DNA of 64,000 nucleotides, from the NCBI GenBank assembly GCA_045648505.1, contig JAZROD010000058.1:1-64000 (forward strand). Direction: 5' to 3'. Source of the DNA: RGIG8700 sp045648505. Its GTDB lineage: Bacteria > Bacillota > Clostridia > RGIG6154. Both the position numbers and the translations under genes were made by a program. Of this stretch, positions 49,608-56,450 are shown in pieces (position 1 is the first letter of the stretch; every line of letters starts with the position of its first letter). The notes beneath the pieces are model-generated. The model did no database searches, was not told where the DNA came from, and saw only the letters and a program-made list of their open reading frames with translations.

Positions 49608-51878
49608 ATGGATAAGATCAGAAAAAGAAACGGCTCTCTTGCAGACTTTGATTCTATTAAGATTTTAAGTGCCATCAATAAGGCAAACAAAGCTGTTGTG
49701 GGAGAAAAAATGTCAAGCACAGACCTTTCATATCTTACTGAAAAGGTTGTTGCTAAAATAGATATGCTTGAGGAATGCAGCGTTGAACAGGTACAAGATA
49801 TAGTAGAAGAAATGCTTATCAAGTACGATTATGCAAAAACTGCTAAAGCATATATCCTTTACAGAGCAGAACACACAAAAACCAGACAGGCTGAATCAGA
49901 CCTTATGGAAATCTACAACGAGCTCACATACTCAGCAGCTAAAGATGCGGATATTAAAAGAGAAAATGCTAATATTGATGCAGACACAGCTATGGGTACA
50001 ATGCTTAAATACGGCTCAGAAGGTGCAAAATATTATGTAGATAATTATGTGCTTCCTAAAGATGTTGCACAGGCACATATTTTAGGTGATATTCACATTC
50101 ACGATAAAGACTTCTATATGTTAACCGAAACCTGCTGTCAGATTGACCTTCTTAAATTATTTAAAGGTGGCTTCTGCACAGGTCACGGTTATTTAAGAGA
50201 ACCAAACAGCATTTTAAGCTATGCTTCACTTGCTTGTATTGCAATTCAGGCAAACCAGAACGAAATGCACGGCGGACAGAGTGTTCCTAACTTTGATTAC
50301 TCAATGGCTCCGGGTGTTGCAAAAACATTTGCAAAAGAATATTTCGTTGCAATGGCACAGAATCTTGAAATCAGACTTGGCATTGATGAAGAAAAGGCTG
50401 ATGAAATCTGTGCAGAACTTAAAAAAGAAGTTGGCGTTCCAAAGCTTGCGGATAAAGAAGATTATTTTGTAAAAATCAAAGATGTATTAAAAGATAAAGC
50501 ATCAACAGATGAAGAAAATGTAATTGCTATCCACGAAAATGCTTTCAAAACTGCTTATAAAAAGACAGATAAAGCAACATATCAGGCTATGGAAGCTTTC
50601 ATCCACAACCTTAACACTATGAACTCAAGAGCAGGTGCACAGGTTCCGTTCAGCTCTGTTAACTACGGAACAGACACATCTGAAGAAGCAAGAATGGTTA
50701 TCAAAAACCTTCTTCTTGCAACAGATGCAGGTCTTGGTAACGGCGAAACACCTATCTTCCCTGTTCAGATTTTCAAGGTTAAAGAAGGCATCAACTATAA
50801 CGAAGGGGATAAGAACTATGACCTCTTCAAGCTTGCTATTAAAACATCTGCAAAGAGATTGTTCCCTAACTTCAGCTTTATTGATGCTCCGTTCAATCTC
50901 CCATATTACATTCAGGGCGACTATAACACAGAAGTTGCTTATATGGGTTGCAGAACAAGAGTTATGGGTAACCACTATGACCCAACAAAGCAGGTAACCT
51001 GCGGAAGAGGTAACTTAAGCTTCACATCAATTAACTTACCAAGACTTGGTATTAAAGCAGAAGGCGACCTTTCAAAATTCTATGAAGAATTAGACAGAAT
51101 GATGGAGCTCGTTTCAAGACAGCTTCTTCACAGATTTAAAATACAGGCTGCTAAAAAAGGCAGAAACTATCCGTTCCTTATGGGACAGAATATCTGGATT
51201 GATTCAGAAGACATCGGTGTTGACGACAGTATCGGCGAAATCATCAAAAATGGTACACTCAGTATAGGATTTATCGGTCTTGCAGAAACACTTAAAGCTC
51301 TCTGCGGTAAACACCACGGTGAAAGCGAAGAAGCTGCAAAACTCGGTCTTGAAATTATCGGCCACATGAGAAAATTCTGTGATGTTAAATCAGAATTAAC
51401 AGGTCTTAACTTCACACTTCTTGCAACTCCTGCAGAAGGTCTTTCAGGAAGATTCGTAAGAATAGACAAAGCAAAATTCGGTGAAATTGATGGCGTGACA
51501 GATAAAGATTACTACACAAACTCATTCCATGTTCCTGTATATCACAACATCAAAGCTTTTGAAAAAATCAGAATTGAAGCACCATACCACAACTTAACAA
51601 ATGCAGGTCATATCAGCTATGTTGAACTTGATGGTGATGTTTGCAAGAATTTAGAAGCATTCGAACAAATCGTAAGATATATGAAAGAACAGGGAATCGG
51701 TTACGGTTCAGTTAACCATCCTGTAGACAGAGACCCAATCTGCGGTTACACAGGCGTAATCGACGATGTTTGCCCAAGATGCGGAAGACGCGAAGGCGAA
51801 GCGGTTTCAATAGAAAAACTCAATGAATTAAGAAAGATGTATCCGAATGTGCCACCGGTATGCGATTGTAATCGCTAA
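49608..51878 (+). CDS. nrdD: anaerobic ribonucleoside-triphosphate reductase, large part (NrdD without glycyl-radical tail)
   Basis: Class III reductase converting NTPs to dNTPs with formate as reductant (756 aa). An ATP-cone (KIRKRNGSLADFD to about residue 95) precedes the barrel, with catalytic cysteines expected in NETCCQIDL- and MGCRTRV-type segments. The zinc ribbon is at the end: ICGYTGVIDDVCPRCGRR, then CDCNR and stop. The usual C-terminal glycyl-radical segment (RRITGYLVGTLDRFN) is missing from this ORF and is encoded separately at 52027-52167. GGGGGAT precedes ATG 49608. A TTG start 12 nt earlier is rejected. Confidence 0.93.
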   Translation: MDKIRKRNGSLADFDSIKILSAINKANKAVVGEKMSSTDLSYLTEKVVAKIDMLEECSVEQVQDIVEEMLIKYDYAKTAKAYILYRAEHTKTRQAESDLMEIYNELTYSAAKDADIKRENANIDADTAMGTMLKYGSEGAKYYVDNYVLPKDVAQAHILGDIHIHDKDFYMLTETCCQIDLLKLFKGGFCTGHGYLREPNSILSYASLACIAIQANQNEMHGGQSVPNFDYSMAPGVAKTFAKEYFVAMAQNLEIRLGIDEEKADEICAELKKEVGVPKLADKEDYFVKIKDVLKDKASTDEENVIAIHENAFKTAYKKTDKATYQAMEAFIHNLNTMNSRAGAQVPFSSVNYGTDTSEEARMVIKNLLLATDAGLGNGETPIFPVQIFKVKEGINYNEGDKNYDLFKLAIKTSAKRLFPNFSFIDAPFNLPYYIQGDYNTEVAYMGCRTRVMGNHYDPTKQVTCGRGNLSFTSINLPRLGIKAEGDLSKFYEELDRMMELVSRQLLHRFKIQAAKKGRNYPFLMGQNIWIDSEDIGVDDSIGEIIKNGTLSIGFIGLAETLKALCGKHHGESEEAAKLGLEIIGHMRKFCDVKSELTGLNFTLLATPAEGLSGRFVRIDKAKFGEIDGVTDKDYYTNSFHVPVYHNIKAFEKIRIEAPYHNLTNAGHISYVELDGDVCKNLEAFEQIVRYMKEQGIGYGSVNHPVDRDPICGYTGVIDDVCPRCGRREGEAVSIEKLNELRKMYPNVPPVCDCNR

Positions 51879-51890
51879 TCGGCACGGATA

Positions 51891-51974
51891 AAATTCCCCA
51901 TATTGCAACTGATTGCTCCGCTTATGTACACAAAGTACACGACGCTTCGCATCAGCACAATATGAGAAATTTTC
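51891..51974. repeat. palindromic interspersed element, copy D (type 2)
   Basis: The central arms CTGATTGC../..GCATCAG and core TGTACACAAAGTACA are as in copy B. The outer arm has CATATTG paired with CAATATG, different from but compensating for the other copies. It lies exactly between nrdD and its glycyl-radical ORF. Confidence 0.8.
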
Positions 51975-52026
51975 TCTCGCACCGAAAGGGTGAAGAGACA
52001 GGTTGAAAAAAGAAAGGAGATTTATT

Positions 52027-52167
52027 ATGAAAAACGAAGTAGGAAAAGGCGTAGGCTTTGAAAGAATAAGAAGAATTACAGGTTATCTTGTTGGTACACT
52101 TGACCGTTTCAATGATGCTAAAAGAGCAGAGGAAAAGGACAGAGTAAAGCATGGCGCAACAAAATAA
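52027..52167 (+). CDS. separately encoded glycyl-radical domain of NrdD (46 aa)
   Basis: The product is short: FERIRRITGYLVGTLDRFND at residues 11-30 is the glycyl-radical loop of class III ribonucleotide reductases, with the radical glycine in the TGYLVG segment. GAAAGGAG lies 8 nt before ATG 52027, so it is independently translated. It overlaps nrdG by 17 nt. In most NrdD proteins this sequence ends the main chain. Here it must associate in trans with the 756-aa part, similar in principle to the GrcA spare-part protein of pyruvate formate-lyase. Confidence 0.85.
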   Translation: MKNEVGKGVGFERIRRITGYLVGTLDRFNDAKRAEEKDRVKHGATK

Positions 52168-52651
52168 TTTAAGATTATGCGGAATTGAACCGGAGTCCAT
52201 CGTTGATGGCCCCGGTTTCCGCTATGTGGTTTTTGTTCAGGGATGTCCCCATAACTGCAAAGGGTGTCACAATCCACAGTCACACGATTTTGAAGGTGGG
52301 TATGACAGAAACATTGAAAGCATTATTGAAGAAATAAAAGAAAATCCACTGCTTTCAGGTGTTACTTTTTCAGGTGGTGAGCCATTCTGTCAGGCAGAAG
52401 GTCTTTATAATTTAGCCGTTGAAATTAAAAAGCTGAACAAAAATATATATGTTTATTCAGGTTTTACCTATGAACAGTTAATAAAAAAAGAAGACCCTTT
52501 TGTTAAAAAGCTTCTTGAAATATGCGATGTTTTAATAGACGGACCATACATTGAAGAAAAAAGAAATCTTCTTTTAAAGTTCAGGGGCAGTGAAAACCAA
52601 AGACTTATCGATTTAAAGAAGTCACAACAAGAACCCTTTGTGATTTCGTAA
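52151..52651 (+). CDS. nrdG: anaerobic ribonucleotide reductase activating protein
   Basis: A 166-aa radical SAM activase that abstracts a hydrogen from the reductase glycine. The CxxxCxxC motif is in QGCPHNCKGC (about residues 28-37) and the GE-type SAM motif in FSGGEPFCQ. ATG 52151 lies within the end of the glycyl-radical ORF, so the two are translationally coupled. The target glycine is in that adjacent small protein. Confidence 0.93.
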   Translation: MAQQNNLRLCGIEPESIVDGPGFRYVVFVQGCPHNCKGCHNPQSHDFEGGYDRNIESIIEEIKENPLLSGVTFSGGEPFCQAEGLYNLAVEIKKLNKNIYVYSGFTYEQLIKKEDPFVKKLLEICDVLIDGPYIEEKRNLLLKFRGSENQRLIDLKKSQQEPFVIS

Positions 52652-52652
52652 G

Positions 52653-52693
52653 AAAAGCAACCTTTATGCCGAGTGTTCGTAAGGACACTCGGC
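52653..52693 (+). terminator. nrd operon terminator; left copy of inverted hairpin repeat
   Basis: A perfect 9-bp stem GCCGAGTGT/ACACTCGGC with a following T-run right after the nrdG stop. The 41-bp unit recurs in inverted orientation at 54862-54903 with about 36 matches. Confidence 0.8.
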
Positions 52694-52696
52694 AGT

Positions 52697-52866
52697 TTTA
52701 TTCGCCTTATGGCGAGTGGTATTTGCTTCGCAGTGGTATTTGCTTTGCAAGTGGTATTGCCTTCGGCAGTTTGTTGGCGAATAAAATACCACTAAAACCG
52801 TAGGTTTTAATAACACTTTTGATTTATCAAAAATATCACTCTGTACGAAGGTGCAGAATATCACTT
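52697..52866. repeat. short stem-loop repeat array (copy 2)
   Basis: Six or so small hairpins (TTTGCTTCGCA, TTTGCTTTGCAA, TGCCTTCGGCA, then TTTTGATTTATCAAAA, CTGTACGAAGGTGCAG and others) are separated by GTGGTATT on one side and its inverse AATACCAC/AATATCAC on the other. TTATTCGCC near the left end pairs with GGCGAATAA further on. It is immediately upstream of the four-helix-bundle gene promoter. Confidence 0.65.
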
Positions 52867-52893
52867 GAAAAAGTAACAATATTGCAGTATAAT
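52865..52893 (+). promoter_or_regulatory. promoter of four-helix-bundle gene
   Basis: TTGAAA (52865-52870), 17-bp spacer, perfect TATAAT (52888-52893). Confidence 0.78.
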
Positions 52894-52912
52894 TATCGCA
52901 GAGGTGATAATT

Positions 52913-53263
52913 ATGGCAGATAGTGTTTTAAGAGATAAAGCAAAGCAATTTGCAAAGGATATTGTTTTCTTGTGCAGAGAAATTAAATCAATTCATAAAG
53001 AAGCGGTACTGGTTAATCAACTGCTTCGTTCGGCAACCTCAATAGGTGCGAATCTTCACGAAGCACAATATGCTCAAAGCAAGAATGATTTTATATCAAA
53101 GCTTGAAATAGCACAAAAGGAGTGTTATGAAACAGAGTATTGGTTAGAATTGCTATTTGCGACAGATAGTATCGAAGAAGAAAAATATAAGAAGATGCAA
53201 AACGAATGCGGCGCTATTCGCAGAATGTTAATATCATCGCTAAAAACAGTTAAATCTAGATAA
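52913..53263 (+). CDS. four-helix bundle protein (23S rRNA intervening-sequence protein family)
   Basis: A 116-aa basic helical protein of the family first seen as ORFs inside 23S rRNA intervening sequences and related in fold to Avd of diversity-generating retroelements. Family hallmarks are LLRSATSIGANLHEAQ (about residues 41-56) and the ECYETEYWLELL helix. GAGGTG precedes ATG 52913. The biochemical role is unknown. Nucleic-acid binding by a pentameric barrel is the current view for relatives. The upstream array of tiny hairpins is the most notable part of its context. Confidence 0.88.
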   Translation: MADSVLRDKAKQFAKDIVFLCREIKSIHKEAVLVNQLLRSATSIGANLHEAQYAQSKNDFISKLEIAQKECYETEYWLELLFATDSIEEEKYKKMQNECGAIRRMLISSLKTVKSR

Positions 53264-53265
53264 TA

Positions 53266-53301
53266 TTTAAGCCTGAAACGAGAATGAACGTTTCAGGCTT
53301 T
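53266..53301. terminator. bidirectional terminator
   Basis: Stem AAGCCTGAAACG/CGTTTCAGGCTT with a 7-nt loop, T-run on the plus strand. Confidence 0.85.
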
Positions 53302-53376
53302 TCTAATAAGGTTTTAGGATATCCTAAATGTTTGGAATATGATACACATATTCCCTGCTTGTTACAGTACCGGACA

Positions 53377-54186
53377 TTATTTATATAATGCTAAATCTGT
53401 AAGGGCTACATGAGTGTTTATTCCACCAGGCGCACTTCCACATTCTTTGATTTTAATAGTAAGACTATTAACACCGAGCACGCTTATGTTAAAATCAAAT
53501 GGCATAGTAGTTGTTACCGCTTTGATTTCTTTAATCAATTTTCCGTCACCGTAAAAAATTATATTTACTTCATGATTGCTTCTATTGTATCTGCTAGATG
53601 AATCAATACCAACACTGTTAATACTTTGTGGTAAAACAATCTTTCCCAAAAGCTTCTTATACTGACTGTTTAACGGGTAATCTATTTTAACTTGTGCTTC
53701 GTCCCTATCTCCGTCTATATAAACAGGAACGCCATTCATATTGGGGTGGCAAGTGTAAAATAATATTCCATTTGTATATGTATTATTTAAATAATCAGTT
53801 AATGTTCCATTAATTTTATAAAATGTGTCAAATTGATTTGCTTTAATAAAATTACTGTACTGTATCCTATCCAAATAATTATCAGGTTTTGTCTGGTCTT
53901 TCTTGCCAATGTAAACACTTTGTGTTGCACCATCCCATTCAACATCTTTTCCAAAGGCGTTTGAAATAGCACGAACAGGTAAGTAGGTAGTACCGTTCAT
54001 TGTAAATGGTTCAACCACATTTCCGTTGGCATCCTTTGGAACAATTTCTCCCCCGTCAATGTAAATCTTAATGTTGTTATAAAACAACTCCGCTGTTTCA
54101 CTGATTTGCTTTGCAAATACCACTCCACCTGTTAGCATTGTCCCAATCAGCACACCCGCTATTAATCCTTGTAATCTTTTCTTCAT
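53377..54186 (-). CDS. secreted copper-amine-oxidase-N-domain protein
   Basis: A 269-aa exported protein. A signal segment (KKRLQGLIAGVLIGTMLTGGVVFA) leads to a CuAO N-terminal-like domain (about residues 35-100: IYIDGGEIVPKD, YLPVRAISNAFGKDVEWDG), a common wall-associated module in Clostridia unrelated to amine oxidase activity. A beta-sandwich C-terminal domain (about 150-269) looks like a carbohydrate-binding NPCBM-type fold. ATG 54186 follows GGAGG. It probably sits on the cell surface. The ligand is unknown. Confidence 0.72.
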   Translation of the reverse strand: MKKRLQGLIAGVLIGTMLTGGVVFAKQISETAELFYNNIKIYIDGGEIVPKDANGNVVEPFTMNGTTYLPVRAISNAFGKDVEWDGATQSVYIGKKDQTKPDNYLDRIQYSNFIKANQFDTFYKINGTLTDYLNNTYTNGILFYTCHPNMNGVPVYIDGDRDEAQVKIDYPLNSQYKKLLGKIVLPQSINSVGIDSSSRYNRSNHEVNIIFYGDGKLIKEIKAVTTTMPFDFNISVLGVNSLTIKIKECGSAPGGINTHVALTDLALYK

Positions 54187-54217
54187 TTTGTTCAACCTCC
54201 ATAGATGTTATTTTTTA

Positions 54218-54268
54218 TGTTATGTATTATAACATATAATTATAACTTTTGTCAACATATAATATATG
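54218..54268. promoter_or_regulatory. palindromes in divergent promoter region (RHH operator candidates)
   Basis: TGTTAT-N5-ATAACA (54218-54234) and CATATA-A-TATATG (54256-54268) lie between the divergent surface-protein and RHH genes. Sequence this AT-rich gives palindromes by chance, so confidence is limited. Confidence 0.35.
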
Positions 54269-54282
54269 TGGGGTGAGATGTT

Positions 54283-54471
54283 ATGGAAGATAAACTTATT
54301 ATAAATAAAAAGAATTTAAAAGGCGAAGATGGATATAAAACATTTTCTGTGAGGATAAAAGAGGAAACTGTTATAAAGCTAAATAAATTGTCAGAAGATA
54401 CAAATCGTTCAAGGAATGAGCTAATTAACATTTTATTAGAGTATGCCATTAATAATAGCAAGGTGAAATAA
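54283..54471 (+). CDS. ribbon-helix-helix (CopG-like) DNA-binding protein
   Basis: A 62-aa protein with the RHH pattern: a beta strand (YKTFSVRIKEE), helix A (TVIKLNKLSEDTN) and helix B (SRNELINILLEYAIN). GGGGTGAG precedes ATG 54283. Its stop overlaps the RAYT start as TAATG, so it is translationally coupled to the RAYT gene, which may mean it controls that gene or belongs to the same element. Confidence 0.8.
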   Translation: MEDKLIINKKNLKGEDGYKTFSVRIKEETVIKLNKLSEDTNRSRNELINILLEYAINNSKVK

Positions 54472-54803
54472 TGAATTTGCCTAAACGCAAGCCGACAAGA
54501 TTAAAAGGATATGATTATTCTCAAGATGGTGCATATTTTATAACCATTTGTACCAATGACAGAAAATGTATATTAGGCAACATTGTAGGGCAGGAGCAAG
54601 CCCTTGCTACAATATCCAATGTTATTTGCTCGTTTAAATCATTAATAACAAAGATATGCAACAAATTAAATAATAAGCCACAAAAAATATTTCAAACATC
54701 TTTTCACGACCACATAATTCGCGGTGAAAAAGATTATCAAAAAATTTGGGAATACATAGATACAAATGTAATCAGATGGGAAAAAGATTGTTTTTATAAT
54801 TGA
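54471..54803 (+). pseudogene. RAYT (Y1_Tnp) with internal deletion
   Basis: A 110-aa ORF joining an intact RAYT N-terminus (LPKRKPTRLKGYDYSQDGAY) to an intact C-terminus (SFHDHIIRGEKDYQKIWEYIDTN) but lacking the central block with the HUH motif (PNHIHI), so it cannot be catalytically active alone. Over the shared ends it is nearly identical to the RAYT at 11003. A GTAG-headed palindrome (54585-54610) is retained inside. It is followed by a strong hairpin. Confidence 0.85.
54585..54610 (+). repeat. REP-like palindrome inside deleted RAYT
   Basis: GTAGGGC..GCCC..GCTAC: a GTAG head followed by short inverted arms. It is translated in frame (VGQEQALAT). Its sequence differs from the REP pair in the first RAYT but it occupies the corresponding position. 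Confidence 0.6.
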
Positions 54804-54807
54804 GAAG

Positions 54808-54835
54808 CGGAGCAGTGAAATTCACTGCTCCGTTT
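54808..54835. terminator. hairpin after RAYT
   Basis: A 12-bp stem CGGAGCAGTGAA/TTCACTGCTCCG followed by GTTT. Confidence 0.75.
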
Positions 54836-54861
54836 ACTGTCCTTAAGAGTGCGCCTCATAC

Positions 54862-54903
54862 GCCGAGTGTCCTTATGAACACTCCGCATATGGTTGCTTT
54901 TTT
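54862..54903 (-). terminator. sigE terminator; right copy of inverted hairpin repeat
   Basis: On the minus strand the stem GCGGAGTGT/ACACTCGGC directly follows the sigE stop. The reverse complement matches 52653-52693 over about 36 of 41 positions. Confidence 0.75.
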
Positions 54904-54906
54904 GTA

Positions 54907-55605
54907 TTAATAAGCAGTAAGTTGCTTTTCCATTTCCTTTTTTAAGCGTTTAATTATTCTTTTTTCAAGTCTTGAGATGTAGGACTGTGAAATGCCCATT
55001 TTTTCCGCAACTTCTTTCTGGGTAAGCTCATCTTCGCCTGAAAGACCAAAACGGAGGTTTATTATTTCTCTTTCTCTTTCGGAAAGCTTTGAAAGAGCGT
55101 CTTTTAAGAGCTGACGGTCCACCTCGTCATCTATTGTTTTCTGAATAAGGTCCACATCGGAGCCAAGCACATCAGAAAGCACAAGCTCATTTCCGTCGCT
55201 GTCTGTGTTTAAAGGTTCGTCGATGGATATTTCCTGCTTTCTGCCCGATATTTTTCTTAAATGCATTAAAATTTCGTTTTCTATGCACCTTGAGGCGTAG
55301 GTTGCCAGTTTGATATTTTTGTCGGCTTTGAAGGTGTTTATGGCTTTTATAAGGCCGATAGTACCTATTGAAATCATATCTTCGGTACTTACGCCTGTGT
55401 TTTCAAAACGCCTTGCTATGTAAACCACAAGTCTTAAATTATGTTCTATTAAAATTTTTCTGTTTTCTTCATTGGTAATATTAAGCACAAGTTCTCGTTC
55501 CCTTTCGGCAGTAAGTGGCGGAGGAAGTATTTCACTTCCGCCGATATAGTAAACATCTTTTTCTCTGAATATAAGTTGAATTAATTTTTTTAGCAGTTTA
55601 AACAT
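54907..55605 (-). CDS. sigE: sporulation sigma factor SigE (mother cell)
   Basis: A 232-aa pro-sigma factor of the mother-cell sporulation programme. The hydrophobic pro-sequence ends at DVYYIGGSEILPPPL, the region cut by SpoIIGA. Region 2 (NLRLVVYIARRFENTG, EDMISIGTIGLIKAI) and region 4 (LSEREREIINLRFGLSG, TQKEVAEKMGISQSYISRLEKRI) are complete. It follows spoIIGA with a 16-nt overlap, the classical operon, which separates it from the paralogue SigK. Confidence 0.95.
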   Translation of the reverse strand: MFKLLKKLIQLIFREKDVYYIGGSEILPPPLTAERERELVLNITNEENRKILIEHNLRLVVYIARRFENTGVSTEDMISIGTIGLIKAINTFKADKNIKLATYASRCIENEILMHLRKISGRKQEISIDEPLNTDSDGNELVLSDVLGSDVDLIQKTIDDEVDRQLLKDALSKLSEREREIINLRFGLSGEDELTQKEVAEKMGISQSYISRLEKRIIKRLKKEMEKQLTAY

Positions 55606-56372
55606 TCAATACCTCCAAGCAGAATATCAAAATTATTTTCAAAATCCTCGTCAACGGGCACAAGGAAATATCTGGCTTCTTTTCCGTCTATAAGCATTTT
55701 GTGGGGAAAGAAGCCCTCTTTCTCAAAATCTCCGGCTACGGTGGAAAAAGAAACACAGGTGAAAGATTCATCATTTTTAAGAATTTTTGCGGTATGTTTT
55801 TTGTTCACAAAGGCAACGGGAAAGCCTTCGGGGGTATAAAGGTTGTTTCCCGTATCAACAAAGCCGTAAAGCTTTGTTTTTTTGCCGTTGTGGAATATTT
55901 CTGCGGTTTTGTAAAGAGCACCTTTTCTTATTTTAATCATACAGCCTTCCGCAAAAACAAAGGCTGTAAATATAAAAAGCAGAAAAATGAGGAATATGTA
56001 GGGATAACCAAGATTTAAAAACAACATATTTCCCTTTCCTTCAAGTGTTGCAAAGGAGGAAAATGCCATATATAAACCGCAAAGGCAAAAGCTTGATACA
56101 AAAAGGGTGCATAAAAGTCTTATATATCCGCGGATTGATTGTCTGTATGAAATATAAACCATCACAAGGGCACTCAAAAACTTTAAAAGTCCGCTTAAAA
56201 ATGGGTGAATGTTGCAGATTGTTGTAAAAATTCCGTAAAATGAGCCAAAAGCACCGCCAAAAAAGAGTCTGTACCACCTGATTTTAAGTTTTAATATGTA
56301 ACCCGATGCATACAAAAGCAGGGTGTTGATAATTAAGTTGTATAGAAAAAGAATATCAAGATAAACTGTCAC
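55590..56372 (-). CDS. spoIIGA: sigma-E processing peptidase SpoIIGA
   Basis: A 260-aa membrane aspartic protease. Five or six hydrophobic segments form the N-terminal half (VYLDILFLYNLIINTLLLY is typical). The soluble C-terminal domain carries the catalytic DTG in YGFVDTGNNLY (about residue 170). It converts pro-SigE to active SigE at the septum. GTG start at 56372 behind GAGGTGAG. The pair implies that the organism, or its recent ancestor, forms endospores. Confidence 0.92.
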   Translation of the reverse strand: MTVYLDILFLYNLIINTLLLYASGYILKLKIRWYRLFFGGAFGSFYGIFTTICNIHPFLSGLLKFLSALVMVYISYRQSIRGYIRLLCTLFVSSFCLCGLYMAFSSFATLEGKGNMLFLNLGYPYIFLIFLLFIFTAFVFAEGCMIKIRKGALYKTAEIFHNGKKTKLYGFVDTGNNLYTPEGFPVAFVNKKHTAKILKNDESFTCVSFSTVAGDFEKEGFFPHKMLIDGKEARYFLVPVDEDFENNFDILLGGIECLNC

Positions 56373-56450
56373 GCCCTCACCTCTTATTCATTATACAACC
56401 AATCATCTGCTGAATTTGTCAAAAAAAGAAGATTTCCATTTGGAAATCTT

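Noticed and set aside
52697..52866. Possible CRISPR array
   Set aside because: The units are 16-18 bp palindromic hairpins with short constant spacers. There are no 28-36 bp repeats with unique spacers and no cas genes.
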